A stretch of 64,000 nucleotides of DNA from Linum tenue (lineage: Eukaryota > Streptophyta > Magnoliopsida > Malpighiales > Linaceae). Positions 21,002-31,726 of the stretch are shown here, piece by piece. Positions within the stretch are counted from its first letter, which is position 1. The number at the start of each line of letters is the position of its first letter. The position numbers and the translations under genes are program-made. The stretch covers positions 47,636,066-47,700,065 of the forward strand of contig CAMGYJ010000006.1 in the NCBI GenBank assembly GCA_946122785.1, given 5' to 3'. The notes below the pieces were generated by a model. The model worked only from the letters and a program-made list of their open reading frames with translations. It was not told the origin of the DNA and did not search any database.

Positions 21002-23442
21002 CTAAGGGTCCTCGAGCTTGATCAGCAGCTCTTCGCGCTCGACAGCACCTCCCAAATACAACTTTAGGAGGTAGCCATTCACCTTGAATGGCTCGGTTTG
21101 AGCATTGCTGATCTCCACCGCACCGTGCGGGAAAACTTGGGTGACCGTGAAGGGTCCCGACCACCTCGAACGGAGCTTGCCCGGAAAGAGTTTCAGGCGT
21201 GCATTGAAGAGCAGAACACGATCACCTACCTGAAACTCCTTCGGGTCCCTCAACCTCGCGTCGTGGAGACGCTTGGTGCGCTCTTTGTAGAGCAGGGTGT
21301 TCTCGTAGGCGTGGTAACGCCACTCCTCCAACTCCAGCAGCTGCAACTTACGTTCTGTACCTGCAACACTCAAATCCAGATTTAGCAGCTTAATGGCCCA
21401 GAAGGCCTTGTGCTCTAGCTCTACCGGAAAATGGCACACCTTCCCATAGACAAGCCTATAGGGAGAAGTGCCAATCGGATTTTTATAGGCAGTCATATAC
21501 GCCCAGAGAGCATCATCGAGCTTGGTGGACCAATCCTTGCGGGACGGATCCACCGTCTTTTCAATTATCCGTTTTAGCTCCCGGTTCGTCAGCTCGGCCT
21601 GCCCATTTGACTGGGGATGGTAGGCCACCGACACCTGATGCTTAACGCCATAGCGAGAGAGGAGCTTAGTGAATTGCCCTTGAAAATGGGTTCCTCTATC
21701 ACTAATAATGGCGCGAGGTGTCCCGAACCGGGAAAACAGCTGCTTCAAAAATGAGCAGACCCGTCTTGCATCATTGGTGGGCATGGCTTGAGCTTCTGCC
21801 CACCTCGAGACGTAGTCCACTGCAACCAATATGTACAGATTGTCAAAAGATGGAGGGAATGGGCCCATGAAATCGATACCCCAAACATAAAAAATTTCAC
21901 AAATAATAGAGATATGTTGGGGCATCTCATCCCGAGAAGAAATGTTACCTGACCTTTGGCAGCGGTCGCACTGTCGTGCGAAGGTGTCAGCATCCTTGAA
22001 GAGCGAGGGCCAATAGAAGCCCGACTGTAGCACCTTCCGCGCCGTGCGGTTTCCTCCATGATGACCTCCAGTAGGTCCCTCGTGACATTGAGACAGGATG
22101 TCTCCCATCTCATGCTCCATGACACAGCACTGGATCACGCCATCTGCTCCGATTCTGAAGAGGTAAGGATCCTCCCAGAAGTAGTGCTTCAGATCGGAGA
22201 AGAACTTGCGCTTTGCATGAGTAGCCATCCCCTTGGGTAACTGCTTGCCCACCAGATAATTGGCAAAGTCAGAATACCAAGGGGCCACGCTGTCCACCAG
22301 TGTTATCGCCAGCAATCGCTCACCCGGGAAGGAGTCGTCGATCTCCTCCACGAAGTTGTCCACCGGAGAGGCTTCCAACCGTGAGAGATGATCTGCAGCA
22401 ACATTCTCGGCTCCTTTCTTGTCCCGGATCTCGATATCAAACTCCTGCAGCAGCAGGATCCATCGGATGAGCCTAGGCTTTGCATCAGCCTTGCTCATCA
22501 GGTAGCGAATCGCCGAGTGGTCAGTGTAGAACACCACATGGGAGAGCACCAGATAGGGTCGGAACTTGTCAAATGCATACATCACAGCTAGGAGCTCCTT
22601 CTCTGTGGTGGTGTAATTCTCATGTGCATCATTCAAGTTCTTCGACACGTAGTAGATGGGCTGGAAGTGCTTTTCGCGTCGCACATCAACTCAAAAGGAA
22701 GAGACCAGTCAGGAGTCACCATGATAGGTGCATGGGTAAGCTTCTCCTTCAGAGTCTCAAATGCAGTTGTGCACTCGGGAGTGAACTGGAATGGTGCATC
22801 CTTCTCTTGCAGCTTGGTCAAAGGCAGGGAAATCTTCGAGAAATCTTTGATGAAGCGCCGGTAGAAGCATGCATGACCCAGAAAGCTGTGAATCCCCTTC
22901 ACAGAAATAGGGGGAGGTAGCTGACTGATCGTCTCAATCTTCGCGCGATCCACCTCAATCCCCTATTTGGAGATCTTGTGCCCGAGCACAATACCCTCAT
23001 GAACCATAAAATGGCACTTCTCCCAGCTGAGTGCCAGATTAGTCTCCTCGCACCTCTTCAGAACGAGTTCCAGGTTATGAAGACAGTGAGTGAAGGAGTC
23101 TCCATATACCGAGAAATCATCCATGAAGACTTCCATGATCTCTCCAACCAGTCGGTCGAAGATCGCCAGCATGCATCTCTGGAAGGTCGCCGGTGCATTA
23201 CACAACCCAAATGGAATCCTCCGGTAAGCGAAGGTACCGAAGGGGCAAGTGAATGTGGTCTTCGCCTGATCCTCCGGTGCAATAGGAATCTGGAAGTAAC
23301 CAGACATGCCATCCAGGAAGCAATAAAACTCATGGCTAGCCAACCTTTCCAGCATCTGATCAATGAAAGGTAGGGGAAAATGATCTTTCCTGGTGGCGTC
23401 GTTCAGGCGCCGGTAATCGATGCAGACTCTCCAGCCAGTCAC
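21002..23442 (-). pseudogene. Athila pol: RT, RNase H, integrase, broken
   Basis: Reverse transcriptase begins at 23442 ('TGWRVCIDYRRLND') and has the catalytic FMDD box ('EVFMDDFSVYG'). RT is out of frame with gag-protease. A TAG at 22963-22965 follows 'LGHKISK'. A small deletion with frameshift near 22680 removes the first conserved Asp block of RNase H, joining 'LMCDA' to '[10 protein letters not shown]'. From 22684 to 21002 a 560-codon frame covers the rest of RNase H ('[12 protein letters not shown]'), the integrase zinc finger (H-H-C-C, '[12 protein letters not shown]...CDRCQRSGN'), the DDE core ('WGIDFMGPF', 'IISDRGTHF', '[12 protein letters not shown]') and a GPF/Y-type module ('[19 protein letters not shown]'). 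Integrase looks intact; RT-RNase H cannot be made whole. Confidence 0.9.
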
Positions 23443-26111
23443 ATCAACTCCTTCTTCTCATTCGGGACCACAGTCATCCCGCCTTTCTTCGGGACCACCT
23501 GAGTGGGGCTGACCCACTTGCTATCAGATATAGCAAAGATGATCCCTGCATCCATGAGCTTCTCAATCTCTTCCCGGACCACTGCCTCCAAGTTAGGAGA
23601 CAATCTCCTCTGTGGCTGCCTGACTGGCTTGACCTCATCCTCCATCAAAATTCTGTGGGAGCAGAAGGATGGGCTAATGCCTCTGATGTTTGTGATCTTC
23701 CATGCCATGGCCCGGGCATACTTCTGCACCAGCCTACTCTTCTGCTCGGGTGTCAGATCCGAGATAATAATAACCGGGAGCTTATTCCCCTCCCGGAGAA
23801 ATGCATGCTCCAGGTGAGATGGGAGGGGTTTAAGCTCCAACTCTGGTGGCTCCTCCAATGATGTAGTGATCCGGGGCGAGATGGGGATCGGCTTGAATGG
23901 TATCTCTCGCCCCTTGATCGCAGCCTCGTCCAGCTCCGCAAGCTGCTCCTCCAGCTGCACATCCTGTGATGCCTGTTCCCCTAGCAAAAGACAACGCTCA
24001 AGGAAATCACCTAGGCCTAGCTTTTTAAACAGTTTATAAGGCATGACATTTATGCTAGCGCCTAAATCCGTCAAGGACTTCCCTACATGCAAACTACCAA
24101 TCATGCAAGGGATAGTGAAACTCCCTGGGTCTTTTCGCTTCTCTGGTAGTTTGTTCTGCAGGATGGCAGAACACTCCTCGTTGAGCATCACCGTTGACAG
24201 CTCCCCAAGCTTCCTCTTGTTGGTGAGGAGATCCTTCATGAATTTGGCATACTTGGGCATATTCGATAATGCCTCCACGAAGGGCATGCTAATGTTTACC
24301 TGCTTCAGCATTTCCATGAATTTGGCAAACTCAGTCTCCAGTCGGTCCTTGTGCAACCGAGTAGGAAAGGGAAGCTGTGGTACATACTCCTTCACCACTG
24401 ATTGCGGTTTAGGAGCAGACACCTCAACCTCCTTCTCCATTTCTTCCTGATTAGCTGGAAGTGCTGAAGCAGGGGTCTCTCTCTCCACTGCCCGAACAGG
24501 TGGATCGGCAGTCACCTTGCCACTCCTGGTCGTGATGGCACTGCAGTTGGCATTCGGGTCCTGCGGGTGAGGGATGGTCTGACCAGGCAAGGTACCAGGA
24601 GTCCTCTGAGCTACAGCCTGGGCAACACTCCCAAGCTGGGTCTGTATATCCCGCAGCACAGCCTGAGTGTTTCTCTGACCAGCTTCTAGCTCCAAGAATT
24701 TGCCTGAAGCTTTCTCCATGAATTGCTCAATGTTATTGAACTTATTTGCACTGGATGTGGCCAGAGAACCCACCAAATCTCTCAATTCCGCCATCTGGTC
24801 ACTCTGTACTGGGGCTGCAGGTGCTGCCCCTGTCTGCTGAAATGGTCGCACCTGTGACTGAGGTGGAACTGGCCCCTGTCTGGGTTGGTAGAGTGGTTGC
24901 TGAAATTGCCCTTGTCTGGGCTGGTACGGAGGCCTCTGGAAACCAGGTGGTCCCTGGGGAGCTGGTGGTTTGGGATTTGCCCCGACCCAAGAAAAGTTAG
25001 GATGCTGGCGCCACCCCTCGTTATAGGTGTTGCTGTAGGGGTCGAAGCGCCTGGAATTACTTATGAAGTCCACCTGCTCCTGGGGAGTAGACGATTCCCT
25101 CATCGCCTGACAGTTCTCCACGGTGTGATGGAAGCTCTCACACCACTGGCAGTGCATCGCCTGCGGCTGTCCTGTACCTGCAATCAAACCAGAACGATCG
25201 ATAGCTGAAACCAGCTTCGATACCACCTGCACCAAATCAGATGACTGGGTGCCCACAACATGCACACCCCATCCTGGTGCTCGTCTCGATTTCCTGGCAG
25301 TGCCCCAATCGTACCCGTTCTCCGCCATCTCCTCAAAGAGTTGATTCAGCTGTGGCGGTGTTTTGGTCAGCATGTTCCCGCAACAAACCGAGTCAATCAG
25401 CTGCTTGTCCTCCGGGAAGAGGGCGTGATAGAAGGTGCCCACCTTGAAAGCATCATTGAAACCATGATTGGGACACCTGAGGAAGAGACTAGTGTATCTC
25501 TCCCAAGCATCCCTGATGGTCTCATCCTCATCCTGAGCAAAATGGGTAATTTGCTTCTGCAGGTCAACCGTCTTGGATGGAGGATGGTAGCGGGTGATGA
25601 ACTTGTCCGCCAGGTTGGCGAACGTGGTGATAGAGCCCGGAGGTCGAGTGTCTAGCCACTCCTTGGCTTGCCCCTCCAGAGTGAATGGGAAGTACCTCAG
25701 CTGGATGGCGTCTGTTGGTACCCCATTGATCTTGATTCCATCGACGAGCTCGTGGAATCGCCTGAGATGTGATCGGGGGCACTCCCCCTCCTTACCACGG
25801 AACACCACTGAACCGCGCAGCATGGTGATTACTGAGGTGCTCACCTCAAAATTATTGGCTGGGACATGAGGGTGTTGAATGGGTGACCTCATGTCCGCAG
25901 CTCTAGCGGTCCAGTAGGACCCCATGGTCTGCTCATCTGGATTGATCACATCATGGTTCTGTGGATCAGCCATCTCTTCTTCTTCGATCTGCAGCTGTGA
26001 TAGCGCCTCCTCCGCAGCCATTCGCGCCTTTAGAGCCCGCTTGAAGTTCCTGCAGGTTCGTTCAAGCTCTTGGTCTAATGGTAGTAGATCTCCCGACTGG
26101 CTACGGGTCAT
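23439..26111 (-). CDS. Athila gag-protease ORF, protease truncated
   Basis: 890 codons starting MTRSQSGDLLPLDQ. The gag domain spans about residues 115-285 ('YFPFTLEGQAKEWLD', 'FITRYHPPSKTVD'), followed by a C-X2-C-X4-H-X4-C knuckle ('CQWCESFHHTVENC', about residue 320) and a long Pro/Gln-rich linker. The aspartic protease motif is DLGASINVMP, with Leu where most retropepsins have Thr or Ser; this is usual for Athila. Right after 'KLFKKLGLG' the sequence jumps to a region that normally lies further on, so the second half of the protease seems lost in frame. The frame ends just after 'VVPNEKKEL', where a short deletion throws the following RT out of frame. Gag itself is probably translatable. 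Confidence 0.85.
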   Translation of the reverse strand: MTRSQSGDLLPLDQELERTCRNFKRALKARMAAEEALSQLQIEEEEMADPQNHDVINPDEQTMGSYWTARAADMRSPIQHPHVPANNFEVSTSVITMLRGSVVFRGKEGECPRSHLRRFHELVDGIKINGVPTDAIQLRYFPFTLEGQAKEWLDTRPPGSITTFANLADKFITRYHPPSKTVDLQKQITHFAQDEDETIRDAWERYTSLFLRCPNHGFNDAFKVGTFYHALFPEDKQLIDSVCCGNMLTKTPPQLNQLFEEMAENGYDWGTARKSRRAPGWGVHVVGTQSSDLVQVVSKLVSAIDRSGLIAGTGQPQAMHCQWCESFHHTVENCQAMRESSTPQEQVDFISNSRRFDPYSNTYNEGWRQHPNFSWVGANPKPPAPQGPPGFQRPPYQPRQGQFQQPLYQPRQGPVPPQSQVRPFQQTGAAPAAPVQSDQMAELRDLVGSLATSSANKFNNIEQFMEKASGKFLELEAGQRNTQAVLRDIQTQLGSVAQAVAQRTPGTLPGQTIPHPQDPNANCSAITTRSGKVTADPPVRAVERETPASALPANQEEMEKEVEVSAPKPQSVVKEYVPQLPFPTRLHKDRLETEFAKFMEMLKQVNISMPFVEALSNMPKYAKFMKDLLTNKRKLGELSTVMLNEECSAILQNKLPEKRKDPGSFTIPCMIGSLHVGKSLTDLGASINVMPYKLFKKLGLGDFLERCLLLGEQASQDVQLEEQLAELDEAAIKGREIPFKPIPISPRITTSLEEPPELELKPLPSHLEHAFLREGNKLPVIIISDLTPEQKSRLVQKYARAMAWKITNIRGISPSFCSHRILMEDEVKPVRQPQRRLSPNLEAVVREEIEKLMDAGIIFAISDSKWVSPTQVVPKKGGMTVVPNEKKELM

Positions 26112-26230
26112 GCACTACCTGCACACAATCAGCAGAAGCAACCCGTGAAGGCACACAGGTGGAAGAGAAAAAATGCAATAAAGAAAAAGCTAGAGTAACA
26201 AATTCTCACGTTTCCCCAATAATCTAGAGA

Positions 26231-26250
26231 GTCCCCGGCAACGGTGCGAA
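26231..26250 (-). other. Primer-binding site, tRNA-Asp type
   Basis: Minus-strand TTCGCACCGTTGCCGGGGAC matches, with two changes near its 5' end, the TGGCGCCGTTGCCGGGGA complement of tRNA-Asp used by Athila elements. It lies 5 bases inside the 5' LTR. Confidence 0.8.
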
Positions 26251-26255
26251 AAACT

Positions 26256-27617
26256 TGACATGCCAAAACACAACACCAAACTGCGACCAAGTGTAATCGC
26301 AGTCCGGGAATGCAGTAACAGGCAAGTTCTATTATCAACCTGAGGTCTAGATCTACTGCTTACACCGTGATTATCTATTATCTAGCCAACTAAGTCGATT
26401 GATTGTTGTTTAAACTAAAAGCAGTAAGAAAGCAGGAAATGATTCGGTTTTCTAAAGCAGGAAAGAGTCACTCGGGAATGAGTCCCCCTAGCTCCTTAGT
26501 TAGGTTCAATTGTAATTACCCTGGGTTGATTTACTGTTGATTAGACTGCGGAAGATCCGACAGTAGCTTGGAATCTCTTAAGCTGACCAAGCCCTCTCAG
26601 TCTAACTACTCGGCAGACGACTAGTCTTCACCGGGATAGAAAGCTGAGGCTATGAACACAGAACTCCACTACATGAATTGAATTCCAGTACAAAGCAGTA
26701 AACTGGCTAACTCTCGTATAACCAATCTCCTACTATCGAATGAAGAGGCTCTAACAACCTAATCAGATTCTATCTATCTCAGGTTGCAGCAGAAATCAAG
26801 AAAAGCTTATCAGACTTCAATCAATTCAATAAACATGCATCATTCGATTAAAACCAAACAGTATAATCATCCCAAGTCATTACAATCAAATCCCTAACAC
26901 AAGGAACAAGGGTTCTTCATACCCAAGTGAGAGAAAGGTTCTACTCCATAGAGAGAGAAAAGAAAACAGTAATCAGAGTAGTCATACTCATAAAGATGAG
27001 GAAAATCTGCTCTGGGATGTCAATCTTCACTCCTGGGGACGCAATCTGGGCTTCAATGGTGAGAAATCCACTCCAAATAGCTCCTAGGGTTTGTTCTTCG
27101 CTCTTTCTCTCTCTAAAACTCTGTTTTTGCTCTCAAAACTCGAATCCCTTTCCTTTTGGCTGAAATCTGCCTAAAAGGGCATCACTGGGCAGAACACGGT
27201 CGAGGGCACGGCCGTGTTCTGCTCCAGCCCGCCCGTGCCCTTTGCCACGTGGTAAATACACGGCCATGGTCTGGGAGAAACACGGGCGTGTTTTGATGTG
27301 GACACGGCCGTGTTCTGAATTGGTCCCGCCCGTGTTTTAAGCTTGTGTAGCACAATTGTGGGGGAAGCCTCGGCAGTAAAAGCACGGGCCAGGAACACGA
27401 CCGTGCTTTGCAAGCCTCCTGCCCGTGTTTTGGTCCTAGCTCGACCAAATGACTTCCGAATGCCCCGAAACTCGTGCTCAGCCTTTCCTTCGACGTCCGG
27501 GACCTGAAATGTGACAAAGTAGCACAACCCGGCGTAAAACAGGCCAAAAATACCCGACTATGCTCCACAAACGGATAAGAACTAAGGGTGCAAACATGTG
27601 CAATTTCATCGTTATCA
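26256..27617 (-). repeat. Inner Athila 5' LTR
   Basis: 1362 bp, running TGATAACGATG (27617) to ATGTCA (26256) on the minus strand. The array of CACGGGC/GCCCGTG and AACACGGCCGTGTT motifs at 27181-27440 lies 180-430 nt into the LTR, where U3 control sites would be expected. The 27618-27622 ACAAC completes the target-site duplication. Confidence 0.95.
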
Positions 27618-27622
27618 ACAAC

Positions 27623-28608
27623 CTCCACAGATTGCAAAACGGAAGGAGAACTCACTGTCCAAATGGAGGGACAGGGGATCGGAGAGTAGTAAACTCCGGA
27701 CATCTTTTTTCCGAAGAACTCCTCACATGGTCAGTGAAGGTATTCCCACCCAAGTGGATATAGATCAGAAAATCCTGGGGATATTTTCATTCTTTGTCTA
27801 TTCTTTCCAATGAATTTGTTCATTTAGAATCTGGGCTCTTCTACTTCATTTTTTTATTTTTATTCCCTTCCGTTATTCCTTAAGTCCCATAGGTTTGATC
27901 CAGTAGAATCTGGCCCATTTTCTCATTGAGCGAAGGGTTAAAAGCTAATTTATGCCACCATTGCCCAAAAGGGGTAATCAGATTAAGCAGAAGCGATGCT
28001 AATTTTATGCATGCACTCAGAGCCGTAGAATCCCACATCTTCCTACTGGGTTTACCTTTTTGGCTATAGGGAAATAAAAGATCTGATATCGTCTTATATA
28101 ACTGATCTGTAGAGCTTCTAGCGGATTTTAATTCCTCAAAACGGGTACTAAGCTCCTTAACTAGGCTGGAATCAGAATCAATCATTAGAACCCTCCTGAT
28201 TAAGGTTAAGAAAATGAAAATGGGGGTTAAGATGCAAATTTGAGTACCACCCCAAATGGTATACTTTCCTTTCTTTTCCCCCGAGAGAAGGTGTCCCAAA
28301 AAAGTACATATAGCAAAAACCTCAATAGTCAAGTATTTCAAATGGAGTATCTCGTGTGGAGTGGCACATGGTCTTGAGGTTTGTCCCACAAAAACATCCA
28401 TGGCCAACTCCAACATGGATTTCACCTCGAGTTGTGGAGGGAAACCCTCTTGATATGGGGAAGATTCTTGGTATCCCCATGAGCATGGTTGCTCTTCCTG
28501 GAAAGGAGGTTGGTAGTAGAACCCGAATCCTTGACTTCCCCCATTTTGATCGTTCCATGAAGTTCCGGGGTAACCACTCTCAGGTGGTAGTGGATACCCC
28601 ACACTTGG
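27623..28608 (-). mobile_element. Outer Athila-like element, 5' internal part with gag-like ORF
   Basis: Right-hand continuation of the element interrupted by the inner Athila. A 244-codon minus-strand frame (28614-27880) starts in Pro/Gly/Gln-rich sequence ('YQPPFQEEQPCSWGYQESS') of the kind found in the linker of Ty3 gag proteins. The rest is not recognised; it includes a hydrophobic stretch 'CILTPIFIFLTLIRRVLM'. The outer element's 5' LTR and PBS should lie to the right but are absent: at 28609 the sequence switches to copia RT on the other strand. Part of this segment (27780-27935) may be plastid-like, see findings. Confidence 0.5.
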
Positions 28609-29020
28609 GTGCATGCCTTGTTCGCGTACCAGCTCGGTTCTATGTTTGCCGTTGCCCTCATATATGTCAACGATGTCATTCTTATAGGGAATGATCTCTC
28701 ATTATTCAGAGAGTCAAAACCTTTCTTCATGATTGGTTCACTATCAAAGATCTGGGTCCTCTCAACTATTTCCTTGGCATTTAGGTTGCATGCTCGCCTA
28801 ATGGAATGTATCTTAATCATCGGAAGTACGTGTTAGACATCCTCACTTATGCAGGTTTGACTGCAGCTTGTCCTTGCATGTGATCCCAAGGCATATAGGC
28901 AGCTTGTTGGTCGTTTTTTGTATTTGGCAGTCACTCGTTCCGACATCGTTTATGTTGTCAACCTTCTCAACCAGGCTATGCAATCCCCCACCCATGCTCA
29001 TTCACGAAGGGATTGAGTGT
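28609..29020 (+). pseudogene. Ty1/copia reverse transcriptase, C-terminal fragment
   Basis: The segment starts in frame at 'HALFAYQLGSMF' and includes the catalytic box as YVND in place of YVDD ('ALIYVNDVILIGND', 28651-28692). In shifted frames follow 'IKDLGPLNYFLGI', 'NGMYLNHRKYVLDILTYAGL', 'AACW'/'FLYLAVT'-type sequence and 'VVNLLNQAMQSPTHAH'-type sequence. It is the same orientation and style as the copia fragment at 8545-10731, so most likely its other half. Intervening integrase and N-terminal RT sequence is missing. Stops and frameshifts make it dead. Confidence 0.75.
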
Positions 29021-29354
29021 TGATCAATTTCATCACTTTCGTGAAAGTTTCCTGAAAACGAGAGAAGAAGAGAGAAAAGAACAAGTAGTAAGCTTAATTA
29101 ATAATTTTATTCCTAATTTGATTTTAATTATTTGTCACCACTAGATTATATTCATTTTTTATGGCTACAATATACTTAGTTATATCACTAAGTTTCCGTC
29201 TTAGTGATGAAATCCTCTTTCGTGCAAACCAACTTGGATATCATCCATTTCCCTCTTTCTCAAATCGAAGGACAAGATTGGATCAGGGATAGTTTTGAAA
29301 AATCCAGTTTGATCTTTTCCCTTCCATTTCCATATATATTAGTCTATCTCCCTA

Positions 29355-29357
<3 letters not shown>

Positions 29358-29390
<33 letters not shown>
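29358..29390 (+). repeat. (CT)n microsatellite
   Basis: About 16 CT units. Confidence 0.95.
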
Positions 29391-29394
<4 letters not shown>

Positions 29395-29600
29395 CTCATA
29401 CAATGAGTTTCCTCTCCCTTCTACTCTTTGTGCCTCCCTAAACTGCCTCCACTTTGTCATACTAGGACAACAACAACAGTGTCGTCTCCTCTCCTCTCTC
29501 TCCCACAACAATGACTATCATCTCTCTCTGCTCCTTGTCAATCTAGAACTTTGCCTCAATTCTCTCCCTCCATCTCCGTCACTCTATCTTCGTCGATGAG

Positions 29601-29606
<6 letters not shown>

Positions 29607-29650
<44 letters not shown>
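29607..29650 (+). repeat. (CT)n microsatellite
   Basis: About 17 perfect CT units, then TTT and more CT. Confidence 0.95.
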
Positions 29651-29651
<1 letters not shown>

Positions 29652-30926
29652 ATCTCTCCTCATTCTATTTGACTCTCTCTCTCATTGCGAGACTCACTAC
29701 AGAGAATGGTAGCATATGAGAGACACCTTCCATTCCAAACAGACTGTGAAACAATTCTCTTACATCGTAAAGGTGTCTCGAAGTGGGGAATGTGTAGTCA
29801 CTTCCGGCAATGCTAACTCAATGCAAATAAATCAGAACGATATTAATTATCTAAATTTTCAAAGTTGAGAAATTAAGTTTTTTGGTTAAAGAAACCCTAA
29901 TACAAATAGGAAAACTACGACCCTGAAGATGGTGTGGCGAGGACCATACAAGTCCATTCTATGAAGGTAGCAACAATGATAGTGAGTTTGATCAAACTAA
30001 TAACATTAACCATGTTCACTTGACCCACTACCCGGACCATATTCATGATCTTTATAAATATTTCTGATACCAAAACCATACCACTACGTGTAAAAGTGCT
30101 AACTACATTAGCAAGGCAAGCATATCACAATAGTTGAATGGTTGTCACTATCCACATGGAAGGCAACCACTAATTGAGCTAGTTATTACCTCCCACCATA
30201 AAAACTGAGAGACTCCATATAACTACAGTTTAATGGAAGCCAATATCACACCCGAAAGAGGTACTAACACCCCCCCCCCCCCCACATAGGATAGCAGGAA
30301 TCGAGGCTGGCTCATCCCTAAAATATTCCCATGTTGGGTATAGAAGTCCAAAATATCCAACCAAAATTTAGGAGTTGGAACACAAAAAAGCAATCACAAA
30401 AAAAAGCTCATTGCTATGGCTCAACTAAGTGTTGCAAATGCCAAATATATCCAAGCACAGTATTTAGATCCAGAATCCAACAAAAGAAGTGATCCAAGGG
30501 AAAGCTACATAGGACCCCCTACACGAATTTGGAGGAAGAAATTAAAACTACTGGACAAAATATGGTGCCACAACCTCCTTTGTAGGGCCCAAATTGACTG
30601 CAAAGGCGTCAAGTTTGGCCAGCCTAGAAAACCTCTAGAAGCGGAGCTGGATCCCTCCAAATTTCCAAAAGAAGGTTTAAGGCTGTATAAACGCAGAAAA
30701 AAATAAGACAAGGAGGTGGGCCTCCTTCGTGTTTAAGATACACATACACTCCCTACTAGCCACGAGCTTCCAAATTATATTTTGGGCCAGAAGGGTGGAA
30801 ATGAGTAGTTTCAATAAGAAAAATCTGGCTTCTAGCAAAAAATTCAAAATTGGCACAAAAAATTTTCATTCTGGGAGCCATTGGTTCAGGGCACCTAAAT
30901 TTCGAAATATAGAAATGATGCAAGCC

Positions 30927-31534
30927 TCTAGAGTGACCCAAATCACACTGCTTGAAGTGGAAAGAAGGATGTACCACTTGGGAGCAAGACGACTGATGGG
31001 AGCCAAAATCCCTGGTTATAAGTGGGGATTCCCCGTAAGGGGATTCGGTCATGAAGGATCCCCGGGTTGAAGAGGCAATTACCCGCCTGGATCCTTAGAG
31101 GGGCACCTTGGGGATTTGGACAGGGGTATTTCCCTGGGGTCATGAGCATTTGTATCACCTGGGGATTTGGAAACCCAACCCAGGGATCGGGTATGACGGG
31201 TTAAACTTCCTTGTTGGTTTAGGATTTCATTCATTATATGTGTTTGGACGAGTTTTGTTGTTTCCCTAGCCTATATAAAGGCTTAAGCATGAGTTTTAAG
31301 AAATATTTTGAAGAAAATTAATATTATTTTGGTTCATTGAGCTTTAGACTTGTGAATTCTCTCTGTATCAATCGAGTTTTCCCCTTGATAGTGGTTGAGA
31401 TTCTACCCTTATATTGATATAGCCTTATCCCAAGTGTGAGATTGCACTTCAATTCCACCTTAACCCTATATTTTATTCCTGTTCTTAGATGCGTGACTTT
31501 GATAACTATGGGTGATGGTTCCGTGCTCGTATCA
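30927..31534 (+). repeat. 5' LTR of gag-only element
   Basis: It shares with 33627-34258 the blocks GAGCCAAAATCCCTGGT, TTGTTTCCCTAGCCTATATAAAGGCTTAA (TATA box, about 31271) and ATTCTACCCTTATATTGATA. It ends ...CGTATCA just before the PBS. The 5' limit is where similarity to the 3' copy becomes visible, so the true LTR may start earlier. Confidence 0.75.
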
Positions 31535-31536
31535 AG

Positions 31537-31552
31537 TGGTACCAAAGCCTGG
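31537..31552 (+). other. Primer-binding site, Met-tRNA-like
   Basis: TGGTACCAAAGCCTGG, two bases after the LTR end, resembles the TGGTATCAGAGCC Met-type PBS. Confidence 0.65.
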
Positions 31553-31726
31553 TTCAATATAGTTGTGAGGACGAAGGCGAGAGGACCTGTTTCTTCTTAT
31601 ACGAGATCAAAAGATCCCATATCAAACCACGTTGCGGACGATGATTCTTTGTCAGAGGAAGAGATCCCATTCGAAGAGCAAACCATGGAGTCGAGTCTTG
31701 TAGAAGCAATGTAATAGCTTACATCA

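Larger units (their letters stand above)
15337..27617 (-). mobile_element. Inner Athila (Ty3/gypsy) retrotransposon, complete but defective
   Basis: A 12.28-kb element transcribed on the minus strand. In sense order it has: 5' LTR 27617-26256, tRNA-Asp-type PBS 26250-26231, gag-protease ORF 26111-23439, pol 23442-21002, a candidate internal promoter 20745-20571, the Athila ORF 19793-18750, a 2-kb non-coding tail, PPT 16711-16698 and 3' LTR 16697-15337. It is flanked by a perfect 5-bp TSD (ACAAC) and sits inside the outer Athila element. The LTRs differ at roughly 22 positions by eye (about 1.6%), so insertion was recent. Pol nevertheless carries disabling lesions, so movement would have needed proteins from another copy. 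Confidence 0.95.
29021..30926. other. No gene recognised; simple repeats
   Basis: The region contains two CT microsatellites (listed separately), a 14-nt C run at 30270-30283 and A-rich stretches. A 96-codon + frame at 30416-30706 (ends 'GLRLYKRRKK') has no recognisable domain. The left boundary of the LTR element to the right may lie within 30720-30926. Confidence 0.45.
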
